NCBI GenBank assembly: GCA_945877855.1
Contig: CAMDWA010000024.1
Span: 1 to 38,458 of the forward strand
Direction of reading: 5' to 3'
DNA: 38,458 nt
Origin: Thermoflexus hugenholtzii JAD2
GTDB lineage: Bacteria; Chloroflexota; Anaerolineae; J036; Brachytrichaceae
Both the position numbers and the translations under genes were made by a program. Shown piece by piece: positions 1 through 8,311 of the stretch. The notes below the pieces were generated by a model. That model saw nothing but the letters and a program-made list of their open reading frames with translations, did not search any database and had not been told where the DNA came from. How positions within the stretch are numbered: position 1 is the first letter of the stretch; every line of letters starts with the position of its first letter.

Positions 1-420
1 ATTCAACGCAGTATCAGGCTCAATAATACCGTGCTTCACCAAAGGGTGCGCCAACAAAATAAAGGCGGTGGCATGACAGCCGGGGTTGGCAATGCGCTTA
101 GAAGTGCGCACTTTTTGGCGGTATTCAGGGGCCAATTCGGGCAAACCATAGGCCCAATCTGGGTGACAACGATGCGCTGTGCTGGCATCAATGACACAAG
201 TGTTTTTGCCAGCTAAGGCCGCCGATTCTTTGGCCGCCGCATCTGGCAAACACAAAAATGCCACATCGGCTTCGTTTAACAAGGCGCGGCGTGTTTCGAT
301 ATCTTTACGACGGTCAGCATCAATCCGCAACATCTCAATATCGTTGCGTTTCGCCAAATATTCATTAATTCGTAATCCTGTGGTGCCTTCTTGACCATCG
401 ACAAAGACTTTTGTTTTCAT
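1..420 (-). CDS. argC: N-acetyl-gamma-glutamyl-phosphate reductase, type 2, partial (3' end outside window)
   Basis: NADPH-dependent reduction of N-acetylglutamyl-5-phosphate to the semialdehyde, third step of arginine (ornithine) synthesis, cytoplasmic. The first 140 codons are present; the gene runs off the left edge. The start (ATG at 418-420) opens into [18 protein letters not shown], whose DGQEGTTG glycine loop marks the short type-2 AGPR family rather than the longer type 1. The catalytic cysteine is C115 in [15 protein letters not shown] (91-96) is the other conserved block. No strong Shine-Dalgarno is seen before the ATG; a 27-bp hairpin lies 39 bp upstream. No other arg gene is in the window. 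Confidence 0.93.
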   Translation of the reverse strand, partial: MKTKVFVDGQEGTTGLRINEYLAKRNDIEMLRIDADRRKDIETRRALLNEADVAFLCLPDAAAKESAALAGKNTCVIDASTAHRCHPDWAYGLPELAPEYRQKVRTSKRIANPGCHATAFILLAHPLVKHGIIEPDTALN

Positions 421-458
421 TTTTAAATTTAATAGTATGGGTCTTAAAAGAGATTTTC

Positions 459-516
459 GCCGAAATCACCATGCCTCTGGGTCCCGGCTGGGACCCAGAG
501 GCATGGTGATTTCGGC
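459..516. repeat. Perfect 27-bp inverted repeat with 4-nt loop
   Basis: Arms 459-485 and 490-516 are exactly complementary around a GGCT loop. It lies between the end of the OsmC gene and the start of argC, both on the minus strand, so it could act as a terminator for osmC, but no T-run follows on the minus strand. The arms are far longer than needed for a terminator, which suggests a mobile or REP-like palindrome. Confidence 0.9.
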
Positions 517-551
517 ATTTCCTCAATTCTTATCCGTGCTAAATATCTTTT

Positions 552-968
552 TTAGTTCAATTTAGCGGTCAATTTCAATTCAACCAATTTCAAGGCCTTT
601 GAAACCGGGCAATTGTTCTTCGACACTTCAACCAATTCATCAAATTTAGCTTGGCTGACATGCGGCACAATCGCCTCAGTATTTAACTCAATTAAGCTAA
701 TGGTTGGGCCATCGGTCAAATGCACTTTGGCAGTGGTATGAACACTGGTGGGGGCAAAACCGGCCTTGGTTAATTGCGCGGCCAAAAACATCGAAAAACA
801 CCCGGCATGAGCTGCGCCAATTAGCTCTTCTGGGTTTGTGCCCTTGCCCTCTTCAAAGCGTGAGGCAAAGGTATATGGGCTTTCCATATGACCGCTGCCT
901 AATTTAATCGTTCCATTACCCTCGCGCAACGTTCCTTTCCATTGCGCTTCTGCTGATTTCACTGTCAT
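552..968 (-). CDS. osmC: OsmC/Ohr-family peroxiredoxin
   Basis: Thiol-dependent reduction of organic and inorganic hydroperoxides in the cytoplasm. The 138-aa length is normal. The peroxidatic cysteine C57 (AAHAGCFSM) and resolving cysteine C120 (NNCPVSKAL) are both present, as is the N-terminal strand region and the ESPYTFASRFE segment typical of the OsmC subgroup. A GGAGAT Shine-Dalgarno lies about 10 nt before the ATG. It is transcribed alone toward argC and followed by the hairpin at 459-516. OsmC and Ohr differ in subtle motifs; the form here (RFEEGKGTNPEELIGAAHAGC) favours OsmC. Confidence 0.92.
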   Translation of the reverse strand: MTVKSAEAQWKGTLREGNGTIKLGSGHMESPYTFASRFEEGKGTNPEELIGAAHAGCFSMFLAAQLTKAGFAPTSVHTTAKVHLTDGPTISLIELNTEAIVPHVSQAKFDELVEVSKNNCPVSKALKLVELKLTAKLN

Positions 969-1009
969 TTTCTCATATCTCCAGAATTAAACTTGGTTAA
1001 TTTTTGGGA

Positions 1010-1136
1010 AACTCAAACGACATAATGTCAAAATCACAATATGGCTTTTGATACATAAGCAAAGCCCATGCAATCAAAGGTCGTATCGTAATTTAGGCGA
1101 GAATTTGTTTTATACCTCGCTTTTTCGAGAAGCTAC
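1010..1136. repeat. Dispersed intergenic repeat, family B copy 1
   Basis: Contains the words GACATAATG, CACAATATGGCTTTTG, GAGAATTTGTTTTA and GAGAAGCTACC in that order. The same words occur in the same order around 29436-29491 and 29755-29785, and partly at 8191-8285 and 31087-31236. With the element at 1207-1331 it accounts for most of the 370-bp gap between folC and osmC; no gene is visible in that gap. Confidence 0.6.
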
Positions 1137-1206
1137 CCCAAAATTTTGAACGAGTATAAATCAAATGGTAAGTCCGCGCGATATAGTGTCCAAAAGTCGG
1201 CGCTGC

Positions 1207-1331
1207 GCTTAACCCGTCATCTCTGCGAACGCGGAGATCCATAGCAATGCAGGTAAAAAGTGTGGCAATCACATCAAATTTATGCCCACCACGTTATGGA
1301 TTCCCTCTTTCGAGGGCATGAAGGGTTAAGC
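1207..1331. mobile_element. MITE/REP-like element with about 35-bp imperfect terminal inverted repeats
   Basis: The left end (1207-1243, GCTTAACCCGTCAT...GGAGATCCATA) is inversely repeated at 1294-1331 with a few mismatches. Each end can itself fold into a small hairpin (CGAACGCGG / CGAAAGAGG cores). The CGTCAT...ATCC signature resembles widely scattered REP-type palindromes. About 50 bp of unstructured sequence separate the ends. It sits just downstream of the folC stop codon. Confidence 0.7.
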
Positions 1332-1338
1332 TGAGACC

Positions 1339-2769
1339 TTAATTTAAGGCAGCGAAGGCAGCCTCGGCATCGGCCACCAAATGCAATGAGCCGGTGATGC
1401 AAATCACCTCATGGGCTGCGGCCCGCGCCACCTCATCCACCAAAACACGCGCCAGCCCTTGCGCTGGGCACTGCACTGACAACGACGAATCTGGAAACAA
1501 GGCATACCACGCAGCACACAATTGTGCCGCCGTCGCCGCCCGCCGATAATTGGGCTGCACAAACGTAATGGCATCAGCAAAATCATGCGCGGCTCGCAAA
1601 ATGCCATCCATATCTTTGTCGCGCAAAATGCCCAGCACCAAGCGAATGGGGCGCGACCCAAAATATTGGCGCAACGCCACGCCAAGCTGCTGGAGCGAAT
1701 AGGGGGTGTGAGCACCATCAATAATGACAGTCGGGTTGAGCGACACCACCTCAAAACGGCCCGGCCAATGCACTTGTGCCAACCCATGTTTGGCGGCCTC
1801 ATCATTCACACAAAAACCACACGCCCGCAAGGCATTTACCGCCGCCAACGCCGCGCTGGCGTTTTGCAATTGATGTGCACCCAATAACGGCAGCAGCGTT
1901 TGTGAATGGGGCTGGTCTGGCGGCCCAAATGACGGCAACGCCACCCATTGCCCCACCGCTTGGGTATCAATCTGATGCCGCACTAATTCGACCCGCCAGC
2001 GCACCTCGGCAAATTCGAGGCGCGACCCAAGACGCTGGGCCGTAGCGCGAATAACCTCGGCCACCTCTGGCTGCTGTTGTGCGCTAATGGCATAACCATT
2101 GGCGCGTAAAATGCCGGCCTTTTCTTGCGCAATCTCGGCCAAAGTATTGCCCAACATTTGGGTATGTTCTAGGCTAATATTGGTAATGACCGAAACCAGC
2201 GGCTCGGCCAAATTAACTGCGTCGCGTCGTCCACCCAGCCCAATCTCCATCACCGCCAACGCCACCCCTTGCGCCTCGAACCAGTGATACGCCATCGCCG
2301 TAAATGCCTCAAAACGGGTCGGAAAACCCAAATCGGGGCGATCCCACAACTCAATAATTTGGCGAATTTGATTGGCATAAGCCACATAATCCGCTTCGGG
2401 CATCAAATGGGCCGCAATGACGGGTGTATTTGGGTCAGTGCCATTCGGCAACGATTGCAAATGATAAATAGCAAAGCGCTCGACAACGGTGTGCAAATGC
2501 GGCCCTGTAAACGCCCCCACCCGATACCCTGCCGCCGCCATCACCGAGGCAATCATCGTGGTGGTGCTGCCTTTGCCCTTCGACCCTGCCACCAATACAC
2601 AACGGGTTGTTGTGGTCGGGGCGCCGCCTAATCGACCTAATAAATGCCGCGCCCGCAAAATGCCTGCATCAAATGCATATTGATGGGTGTGCTGAGGTTG
2701 ATTTAAATAATCCAATGATTGGATATAGTCAACGGCAGCTTGAAAATTGTCGCGTGATGATGTGCTCAA
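1339..2769 (-). CDS. folC: Bifunctional folylpolyglutamate synthase / dihydrofolate synthase
   Basis: ATP-dependent Mur-ligase-family enzyme that adds glutamate to dihydropteroate or tetrahydrofolate. The P-loop is VAGSKGKGSTTTMIASVM, followed by AFTGPHLHTVVERF, the EIGLGGRRDAVN block, and ISLEHTQMLGNTLAEIAQEKAGI, all typical of FolC. The C-terminal ligase domain has VIIDGAHTP. The reading frame stays open to a TTG at 2817, which adds 16 residues. The TTG at 2769 (LSTSSRDNFQ...) is preferred because a GGGG lies 6 nt upstream and the family normally begins just before the FQAAVDYIQSL helix. It diverges from the PPOX gene, sharing a short intergenic promoter region. Confidence 0.93.
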   Translation of the reverse strand: MSTSSRDNFQAAVDYIQSLDYLNQPQHTHQYAFDAGILRARHLLGRLGGAPTTTTRCVLVAGSKGKGSTTTMIASVMAAAGYRVGAFTGPHLHTVVERFAIYHLQSLPNGTDPNTPVIAAHLMPEADYVAYANQIRQIIELWDRPDLGFPTRFEAFTAMAYHWFEAQGVALAVMEIGLGGRRDAVNLAEPLVSVITNISLEHTQMLGNTLAEIAQEKAGILRANGYAISAQQQPEVAEVIRATAQRLGSRLEFAEVRWRVELVRHQIDTQAVGQWVALPSFGPPDQPHSQTLLPLLGAHQLQNASAALAAVNALRACGFCVNDEAAKHGLAQVHWPGRFEVVSLNPTVIIDGAHTPYSLQQLGVALRQYFGSRPIRLVLGILRDKDMDGILRAAHDFADAITFVQPNYRRAATAAQLCAAWYALFPDSSLSVQCPAQGLARVLVDEVARAAAHEVICITGSLHLVADAEAAFAALN

Positions 2770-2820
2770 ATGTAAACCCCAATCATAAGCGAATGCGTGT
2801 ATGATTCCACCTGTCAAACC

Positions 2821-3192
2821 ATGTCATTTCAAAATCTGCTAAACCATAAGTTTACCCGTCTTACTACCTATCGCAAAAACGGGCAGGCTATGCCAAGCCC
2901 AGTTTGGTTCGCCCAAGAAGGCGAAAAATTGTTTATCGTCACCCAAAACGATTCTGGCAAAATCAAACGTATTCGCAACAACCCGCAAGTGTTGGTCGAG
3001 CCATGCACGGGCAGCGGCAAAGTATTGGGCGAAGCCGCCAAAGGCCAAGCCCGCATTTTAGATGCCAACGCTGGCAAGCACGCCGATGACGTATTAAACC
3101 GCAAATATGGTTGGCAAAAAGCCTTGTTTGGGTTAATGTGGAAAGTGCGCGGCACAACCGTTGCCTATCTCGAAATTACGCCTGCTGTATAA
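2821..3192 (+). CDS. PPOX-class flavin/deazaflavin-binding protein, Rv2061 family
   Basis: Split-barrel flavin-binding protein of about 123 aa. The pattern RLTTYRKNGQAMPSPVWFAQEGEKLFIVT, SGKIKRIRNNPQVLVEPC, then a C-terminal YLEITPAV strand matches the PPOX-class Rv2061-like family, whose actinobacterial members are predicted to use F420. F420 use here is inference; FMN or another ligand is possible. The ATG at 2821 (MSFQNLL) begins where the family begins. An in-frame start at 2797 would overlap the upstream folC region. A TATGAT hexamer lies upstream at about the right distance for a -10 box. Confidence 0.82.
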   Translation: MSFQNLLNHKFTRLTTYRKNGQAMPSPVWFAQEGEKLFIVTQNDSGKIKRIRNNPQVLVEPCTGSGKVLGEAAKGQARILDANAGKHADDVLNRKYGWQKALFGLMWKVRGTTVAYLEITPAV

Positions 3193-3285
3193 ACACCCTA
3201 CAAGCCCCAAATCAAAATAACGCCAGCACTGAGCGCACGTCATCGGGCGTGCGTTCAGCACCGCTGGTTACGCGCCGCTTCGCTA

Positions 3286-4182
3286 ATGCCATTTGCCCTC
3301 GCCATCCTCATTCGCATCCTCGCCAACCCATTTTCCAATCTACTGCAAAAAAAACTAACTGGCTACGCCGCCCATTCGCTGTTCATCATTACAGCAGTTC
3401 ATGCGCTGCTTAGCCTCGCGATGCTGCCCCCCCTCGTGGCACATGCGTCAGCCATTTTGCAACAAAACGCTTGGTTTTGGCTCAATATGACGATTGTGGC
3501 AACCCTAGCCGTGTGCGGCAATGCCTTGCTGGTGCAAGCCCTGCGGCTCGGCGATCTATCGATCATGGGACCGATCAACGCCTATAAATCAATCGTGAGC
3601 ATGGGGTTTAGCATATTGCTGATCGGCGAACTGCCCAATGCGTGGGGCTTAGTTGGCAGCTTGTGTATCTTGCTGGGCAGCTATGTCATTTTGGGGCGGA
3701 GCACAGCCATTGGCCGCACCCAGCCCTCAGCCCGTTTTGGCATTTTAGCCAATCACGGTGTGCAATTGCGTTTGGCGGCCCTGTTATGCTCGGCGCTCGA
3801 GGCCGTCTTTCTTAAACGCTGTATCACACTCTCATCACCCATCATCACCTTTATTTTGTGGTGCGCGTTGGGGTTTCTGGTGTCACTGCCCATCTTTCGT
3901 TTTGGGATGACGCATTCAGTGCAATCACAGTTTAGCATCCTCATTCAGCAAAAATGGCATTACATGGCACTCGCCCTCATGGTTGGGCTGATGCAATACA
4001 CCACCCTCGTCGCCTTCGATGGTATGCAAGTAAGCTATGCCTTGGCGCTTTTTCAAACCTCCGCCCTCATCAGCGTTTTGCTTGGGCATCAGTTTTTTAA
4101 AGAGGGGCAAGTGCTGCAACGCTTGGTTGGCAGCAGCATCATGGTCATTGGGGCGATGTTGATTGTGCTACAACGCAGCTAA
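3286..4182 (+). CDS. EamA/DMT-family membrane transporter
   Basis: A 298-aa polytopic protein with about ten hydrophobic segments arranged as two EamA halves. The first half ends in RLGDLSIMGPINAYKSIVSMGFSILLIGELPNAWGLVGSLCILLGSYVIL, the typical EamA 'alternative carrier' region with a conserved proline and Glu; the second ends in FQTSALISVLLGHQFFKEG...SIMVIGAMLIVL. It is an inner-membrane permease for a small metabolite; the substrate cannot be told from sequence. It lies 25 bp before the NUDIX gene in the same direction. The start is weakly supported, with no clear Shine-Dalgarno. Confidence 0.82.
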   Translation: MPFALAILIRILANPFSNLLQKKLTGYAAHSLFIITAVHALLSLAMLPPLVAHASAILQQNAWFWLNMTIVATLAVCGNALLVQALRLGDLSIMGPINAYKSIVSMGFSILLIGELPNAWGLVGSLCILLGSYVILGRSTAIGRTQPSARFGILANHGVQLRLAALLCSALEAVFLKRCITLSSPIITFILWCALGFLVSLPIFRFGMTHSVQSQFSILIQQKWHYMALALMVGLMQYTTLVAFDGMQVSYALALFQTSALISVLLGHQFFKEGQVLQRLVGSSIMVIGAMLIVLQRS

Positions 4183-4194
4183 AATTTGCCACAG

Positions 4195-4200
4195 TAAAAT
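4195..4200 (+). promoter_or_regulatory. Putative -10 element of a leaderless NUDIX transcript
   Basis: TAAAAT ends 7 nt before the ATG at 4208 and no Shine-Dalgarno is present, so transcription would start at or next to the start codon. Inference from spacing only. Confidence 0.4.
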
Positions 4201-4207
4201 ACCCCCC

Positions 4208-4747
4208 ATGCACCCTTGGAAAACCCATTCCCGCACCGTTGTGCTCGATTCAGCCCCTTGGCTGGTGGTCGAAAAACATGTCATCGAACTGCCCAACGGC
4301 AAAATCATCCCCGATTGGACATGGGTTAACACACCCGACTTTATCAATGTGGTGGTCGAAATGGCCGACGGCAATTTTCAGTTTTTTCGCCAATGGAAAT
4401 ACGGCTTCGACCGCATCTCACTCGCGCCGATTGGCGGCTATATCGAGCCAAACGAAGACCCGCTGACCGCCGCCAAACGTGAATTGATGGAAGAGATGGG
4501 CTGTGAGGCCAGCGAATGGGTGGATCTTGGCTGTTATCGCATCGATGCCAATCGTGGGGCCGGTATGGGGTCTTTGTTTTTGGCGCGTGGAGCGCGCCAA
4601 GTTGCCGCCCCCAGCGGCGGCGATCTCGAAGAACAAACGCTGATATGCCTCAGCCGCGCCGAGGTGTTAGCCGCCCTGCGCAACGGCGAATTTCGAGGCA
4701 TCGCGTGGGCAGCCAATGTGTCCTTGGCGTTGTTGCATTCAGAGTAG
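4208..4747 (+). CDS. NUDIX hydrolase, ADP-sugar pyrophosphatase-like
   Basis: Hydrolyses a nucleoside diphosphate linked to another moiety, with ADP-ribose or ADP-sugars most likely given the layout. The full NUDIX box lies in GGYIEPNEDPL...KRELMEEMGC (Gx5Ex7REUxEExGU intact). The segment before it (NVVVEMADGNFQFFRQWKYGFDR, then GGYIEPNE) is like ADP-ribose pyrophosphatases. The protein is 179 aa. The ATG at 4208 is preferred over an in-frame TTG at 4163 that would overlap the transporter gene. Confidence 0.87.
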   Translation: MHPWKTHSRTVVLDSAPWLVVEKHVIELPNGKIIPDWTWVNTPDFINVVVEMADGNFQFFRQWKYGFDRISLAPIGGYIEPNEDPLTAAKRELMEEMGCEASEWVDLGCYRIDANRGAGMGSLFLARGARQVAAPSGGDLEEQTLICLSRAEVLAALRNGEFRGIAWAANVSLALLHSE

Positions 4748-5000
4748 GCGGCTTCTCAATTTTGGGCAATGTTTCATTGTGGGGTTTGATGCGCTTGATC
4801 CAGTAGTTTAGGGGTGATTTTGGATTATTTATGAGGGGAATAGTCATGACACAGAGTATGTAGGATTATAAAAAATAATATTTATATTGTTTCACTTGAT
4901 GTATAATATATGTGTGGTGTTTTTCTTATGACCAACCGTGTCGACATTGCAGAGAAACTGCTGTGACAAACGTTGACCAAGTGAAGCATAATCAATTACA

Positions 5001-5555
5001 ATGTCGCGAGAAATTGCTAACTTCCTAATTGCGGTTGCTGGTTTGGCTGTTGCGGTAGCCGCAATTGTTTTTGCGAACAACATCAATAAGACAGCCCGAT
5101 TTGTCATCGGTTGTGCAGGATTTTTTGCTGCTGCATATTTTGGGATTATGGGCTTAGTTGAGCCAGTAAATGTGGCCGTTCCTTCTGCCACAGTAGCACA
5201 ACCAACTCAAACGATTGCGGTTAAAAACACGAATGAAGGTCGCGCAGTTAATTCTTCTACAGTCCCGATATCTTGTAACCCGACTCCGCATGTTCCACTT
5301 GCGCAGAAAGATCACTTTTTACCAGGGGCACTACATATCGCCGAGCTCTGGCGATCAAATGGAAACTCGCCATGGGGTGACAAACTCGTGCGAGCGATTG
5401 TCCGTGGAGACTTATCAATTGTCGCAGCTGGTGGTGCCGTATGGACATTTCCAAAAGGTTGTGATGCTAATGCTGAAATCGATGTTGTAAATAACCCTAA
5501 CGTGCACCGTGTAATCTCTGAGGATGAACTTCGGGCAGCAGGCTTTATCAGATAG
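5001..5555 (+). CDS. Hypothetical membrane-anchored protein
   Basis: Not recognised. A 184-aa protein with two N-terminal hydrophobic segments (about residues 6-25 and 33-53), a low-complexity Thr/Val/Ala-rich linker (about 55-90), and a soluble C-terminal domain of about 95 residues (CNPTPHVPLAQKDHFL...VHRVISEDELRAAGFIR). The C-terminal part has two cysteines and a conserved-looking VVAxGGAVWTFPKGC-type core. Upstream, 4748-5000 is AT-rich and holds nothing else recognisable. Confidence 0.6.
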   Translation: MSREIANFLIAVAGLAVAVAAIVFANNINKTARFVIGCAGFFAAAYFGIMGLVEPVNVAVPSATVAQPTQTIAVKNTNEGRAVNSSTVPISCNPTPHVPLAQKDHFLPGALHIAELWRSNGNSPWGDKLVRAIVRGDLSIVAAGGAVWTFPKGCDANAEIDVVNNPNVHRVISEDELRAAGFIR

Positions 5556-5782
5556 ACGCTTGCATTTGCATTTGGTGCGTATTTCTTGCGTGTCCAAAGA
5601 GCGCGCAACACAGCTTGGTGTCGGTGTCCATGGCCTGGGGCATTTTGGCTGGACGCGGGGTCTTGGGTCATAGCCGCCGCTGAAGCCTAGCGTTGCAAAG
5701 CATAGCACAGAGACATCACCAATCGCATCCAAATCATCGTTGATTTCCAAGAGACACGGCTAAGCATGTATATTTTTAACTG

Positions 5783-6013
5783 ATGAATCAGCACTATGCG
5801 CACTATGCAGAAATTTTGCAAAAGCCCTTGCCTGAATTACAAAAGCAATTCGGCGTGAAATCACTGGGCTTATTCGGTTCATATATGCGCGGTCAGCAGC
5901 AGGCAAACAGCGATTTAGGCATACTGGTCAATTTTGATGAGCTTCCCTCCTTGATTAAATTTATTCACCCCGAAGATCGTCTTAGTGATCTGACAAGTCT
6001 TGAGATTGACTGA
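5783..6013 (+). pseudogene. Degenerate MntA-type minimal nucleotidyltransferase
   Basis: The N-terminal half of a MntA/MNT-domain nucleotidyltransferase is clear: VKSLGLFGSYMRGQQQANSDLGILVNFDEL has the GSxxxG loop (G32, S33). The second metal-binding Asp of the SDxD motif is Gly (D44-L-G46), and the protein stops at 76 aa, about 20 residues short, after only part of the C-terminal VDLV strand region. No HepT partner follows; the next gene is an unrelated DUF423 protein. It is best read as a decayed antitoxin-type gene. Confidence 0.7.
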
Positions 6014-6055
6014 GTGATAGAAGATCGCCAAAAACGGCGCTAAAATAAGCACATT

Positions 6056-6430
6056 ATGGAACGAAAACTGATTGCCATTGGCAGCGTATTGGGCGGGCTA
6101 GCCGTCGCCTTGGGGGCATTTGGCGCACACGGCCTGCGTGATATTTTGGCCCCCAGTGCGCTCGAGACCTTCGAGACGGGGGTGCGTTACCAGTTTTACC
6201 ATGCCGTCGCTATCATTTTGGCGGGGTTGGTGCTGGGGCGCTACCCAAGCGCCAAACAGGCCAATACCGCCGGTTGGCTATTCATGGTCGGCGTTGCTAT
6301 TTTTTCGGGCAGCCTTTACCTATTAACCATCACCGGTATGCGCTGGCTCGGCGCAATTACGCCTATCGGCGGCGTAGCGTTTATTGCCGGTTGGGCCTGT
6401 TTGGCGCTGGCGGTGTGGCGAAGTAAATGA
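6056..6430 (+). CDS. DUF423 family membrane protein (YgdD-like)
   Basis: A 124-aa protein with four hydrophobic helices. LGGLAVALGAFGAHGLRDILAPSALETFETGVRYQFYHA is the DUF423 signature, and the C-terminal GAITPIGGVAFIAGW also fits. Function is unknown for the family; it sits in the inner membrane. A TAAAAT hexamer ends 9 nt before the ATG and no Shine-Dalgarno is seen. The gene runs into the octamer-repeat hairpin at 6430-6513. Confidence 0.9.
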   Translation: MERKLIAIGSVLGGLAVALGAFGAHGLRDILAPSALETFETGVRYQFYHAVAIILAGLVLGRYPSAKQANTAGWLFMVGVAIFSGSLYLLTITGMRWLGAITPIGGVAFIAGWACLALAVWRSK

Positions 6431-6513
6431 TGACAAGGTGACAAGGTGAGAGGGTGACAGGGTGATTTGCTTGGCAGTTCACCCTGTCACCCCCTCACCC
6501 TGTCACCTTGTCA
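6430..6513. repeat. Hairpin built of degenerate GGTGACAN octamers
   Basis: The left arm (about 6430-6464) is a run of GGTGACAA, GGTGAGAG, GGTGACAG units; the right arm (about 6479-6513) is its inverse complement. It fills the space between two convergent genes and would work as a bidirectional terminator. It belongs to the same structural class as the heptamer hairpins elsewhere in the window. Confidence 0.9.
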
Positions 6514-6515
6514 CA

Positions 6516-7505
6516 TTAGCGCGTTACCCTCACAATAAACACCTTACGATCCTTGCCGCCAAGTTTGTATTTGTATTCTTCGTTGCCTTGCAAAAAGTCG
6601 AAAACGCGCTGTTTTTGCGCAATGGCGTGCTCGATCAGCTTGGCGATGAGGACTTGGCCGGGGCTAAGATACGAGAATTTGGCGGGGTCTAGCCCAGAGT
6701 TATAGACCAGCACTTGCCCGTCATACACAAAATTGAGGTAGGCCGCAGCGCGTTCACCCTCAACTTCTAAAAAGGCCAGTTGCAGCCAACCTGCATCAAA
6801 CATACGACGGGCTTGGGCATAAAAATATTGCTCCATACGCGGGTTCATAAAACCCGATTTGGCAAAGGTCGAAGCCATCATCAAGCGAATGAAATCACCC
6901 ATGTCTTGGTCTAATTTGCTGCGGTCACTGGCATAAGTGATCGTTACCTCTTCGCTAGCGCGGCGCAATTTGCGTTGCAGTTCGCGCCGTTCTTTGCCAT
7001 CGAGCATATTTAAATAGGCATCAAAGCTAGCTGGCAAGGCAATTTGCGGACAAACGTCTTCAAATTCGACTGTCGCACCCCAGCCTTGGGCTTGGGCTTG
7101 GGTCGGCAACACACTGAGCGTGGGTGAGCCTTCGGGCACGTTATAAATCACAAACTCATGCCAAGCCGGGGCTTGGGTGCTTAAATAATCGAGCAAGGCT
7201 TGATAGCAAGCCGCCTCGTGCCCGCGTGCAAAAATCACATCGACATAGTCGGTCACTTCTTTGTGACCCACCAGCGAAATTTGCCCCGCACTGGGATAAA
7301 ACAAGGGCGCAATGCCGAGCAGTTTATCGGCATCATCACGCAGGGTGACCAGGTGTAGATCACCTTCGCCCAGCGTTTGCCACCACGTTTGCAGCCATTC
7401 GCGGGTAGCAAATAAGCCGCTGGCGCTCGATTGCGCCACAAGTAGGTTCCATTCGCTCGCAAGCGTGTCGAAACAATTGGGGTCGGTGTAGGTGGTTATT
7501 TTCAT
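6516..7505 (-). CDS. GNAT-family acetyltransferase, BcsL/CelD-like (Acetyltransf_6)
   Basis: A 329-aa protein of the FemAB-related GNAT group found with exopolysaccharide and envelope functions. Diagnostic features are the N-terminal WNLLVAQSSASGLFATREWLQTWW, the middle LDGKERRELQRKLRRASEE (as in other members, KxRxxLRR), and the C-terminal LVYNSGLDPAKFSYLSPGQVLIAKLIEHAIAQ followed by FDFLQGNEEYKYKLG. It transfers an acyl group to an unidentified acceptor. A heptamer-repeat hairpin separates it from def upstream. Confidence 0.85.
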   Translation of the reverse strand: MKITTYTDPNCFDTLASEWNLLVAQSSASGLFATREWLQTWWQTLGEGDLHLVTLRDDADKLLGIAPLFYPSAGQISLVGHKEVTDYVDVIFARGHEAACYQALLDYLSTQAPAWHEFVIYNVPEGSPTLSVLPTQAQAQGWGATVEFEDVCPQIALPASFDAYLNMLDGKERRELQRKLRRASEEVTITYASDRSKLDQDMGDFIRLMMASTFAKSGFMNPRMEQYFYAQARRMFDAGWLQLAFLEVEGERAAAYLNFVYDGQVLVYNSGLDPAKFSYLSPGQVLIAKLIEHAIAQKQRVFDFLQGNEEYKYKLGGKDRKVFIVRVTR

Positions 7506-7515
7506 TTAGTTTGTA

Positions 7516-7653
7516 AGCCGTGAGCCATGAGCCGTGAGCCATGAGCTGTGAGCCATGAGCCATGAGCTTTGAGCCATGAGCCGTGAGTCATGACTCATGA
7601 ATTTTAGCTAACTTCAAAGCTCAAAGCTCAAAGCTCATGGCTCATGGCTCAAA
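7516..7653. repeat. Heptamer-repeat hairpin, word NTGAGCC
   Basis: About ten tandem 7-mers (GTGAGCC, ATGAGCC, ATGAGCT, TTGAGCC and variants) run from about 7516 to 7600. An inverted set (TCAAAGC, TCATGGC) occupies 7613-7653, giving a long imperfect hairpin. It fills the gap between def and the acetyltransferase. Confidence 0.9.
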
Positions 7654-7656
7654 GCG

Positions 7657-8163
7657 CTACTCGTCCAATTCCGGCTCATCGACCGGCCAAATTTTGTCTG
7701 GGGCGATGAGTTTATCGATATACATCACCCCTTCGAGGTGGTCGATTTCGTGGAGCATGGCGCGGGCCAGCCAGCCTTCAACCTCGTGCTTAACGCGGTT
7801 GCCGTTGCGATCCATTGCCTTAATGATGACTTTTTGCGGACGCTCAACCTGCCCACGCCAACCGGGGATTGATAAACAGCCTTCTTGCTCAACGCCTTTT
7901 TCTGGCGATGTTTTTAAGATTTCGGGGTTGATGAGGGTGTAGAGCTGTCCGCTACCCGGCACATCGTCGCGCTGTTCTAGCTCAACCACCGCAATGCGTT
8001 GCGAAATGCCAATTTGGGGCGCGGCTAAGCCAATGCCCATATGGTGATGCATGGTTTCTACCATGTCATCGATTAACTTGTGGATATCTTTATTTATTTT
8101 GTCAACTTTATTTGCGCGTTTCCGTAAGACTGGATCGCCAATTTTCTTTACCTTTCGAATCAT
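7657..8163 (-). CDS. def: Peptide deformylase
   Basis: Removes the formyl group from nascent N-terminal Met; a metalloenzyme acting at the ribosome. All three motifs are present: GIGLAAPQIG (motif 1), EQEGCLSIPG (motif 2, metal-binding Cys) and MLHEIDHLEG (motif 3, HEIDH). At 168 aa the length is normal, and the tail is acidic. GGAGT lies 5-6 nt before the ATG. It is separated from the large cNMP/PH gene by a family-B repeat. Confidence 0.97.
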   Translation of the reverse strand: MIRKVKKIGDPVLRKRANKVDKINKDIHKLIDDMVETMHHHMGIGLAAPQIGISQRIAVVELEQRDDVPGSGQLYTLINPEILKTSPEKGVEQEGCLSIPGWRGQVERPQKVIIKAMDRNGNRVKHEVEGWLARAMLHEIDHLEGVMYIDKLIAPDKIWPVDEPELDE

Positions 8164-8190
8164 GCTACTCCGTGAAATGTTATTGGTATT

Positions 8191-8285
8191 TTCTCAATAA
8201 TTGAGGGCGTCCCTAAAAGACATAATGCCGAACTCAGTAACACTTTGTGTTACTGAGTTCGACGAAAATTTGCGGTTTTCGCTGA
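8191..8285. repeat. Dispersed repeat family B, copy 2, with 15-bp perfect hairpin
   Basis: TTCTCAATAATTGAGGG followed by AAAAGACATAATGCCG matches the left side of the element at 31087-31236. The core is a perfect 15-bp stem (8229-8243 and 8247-8261) with a TTT loop. GACGAAAATTTG after the stem again matches the 31.1-kb copy (GGTGAAAATTTG). Confidence 0.65.
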
Positions 8286-8311
8286 ACCCATTATCACTTG
8301 ATATTCGGCAG

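Noticed and set aside
5415..5750. 111-aa minus-strand open frame overlapping the 5001 gene
   Set aside because: It shows no recognisable domain, is Pro/Arg/Cys-rich as expected of shadow frames, and overlaps a better-supported gene.
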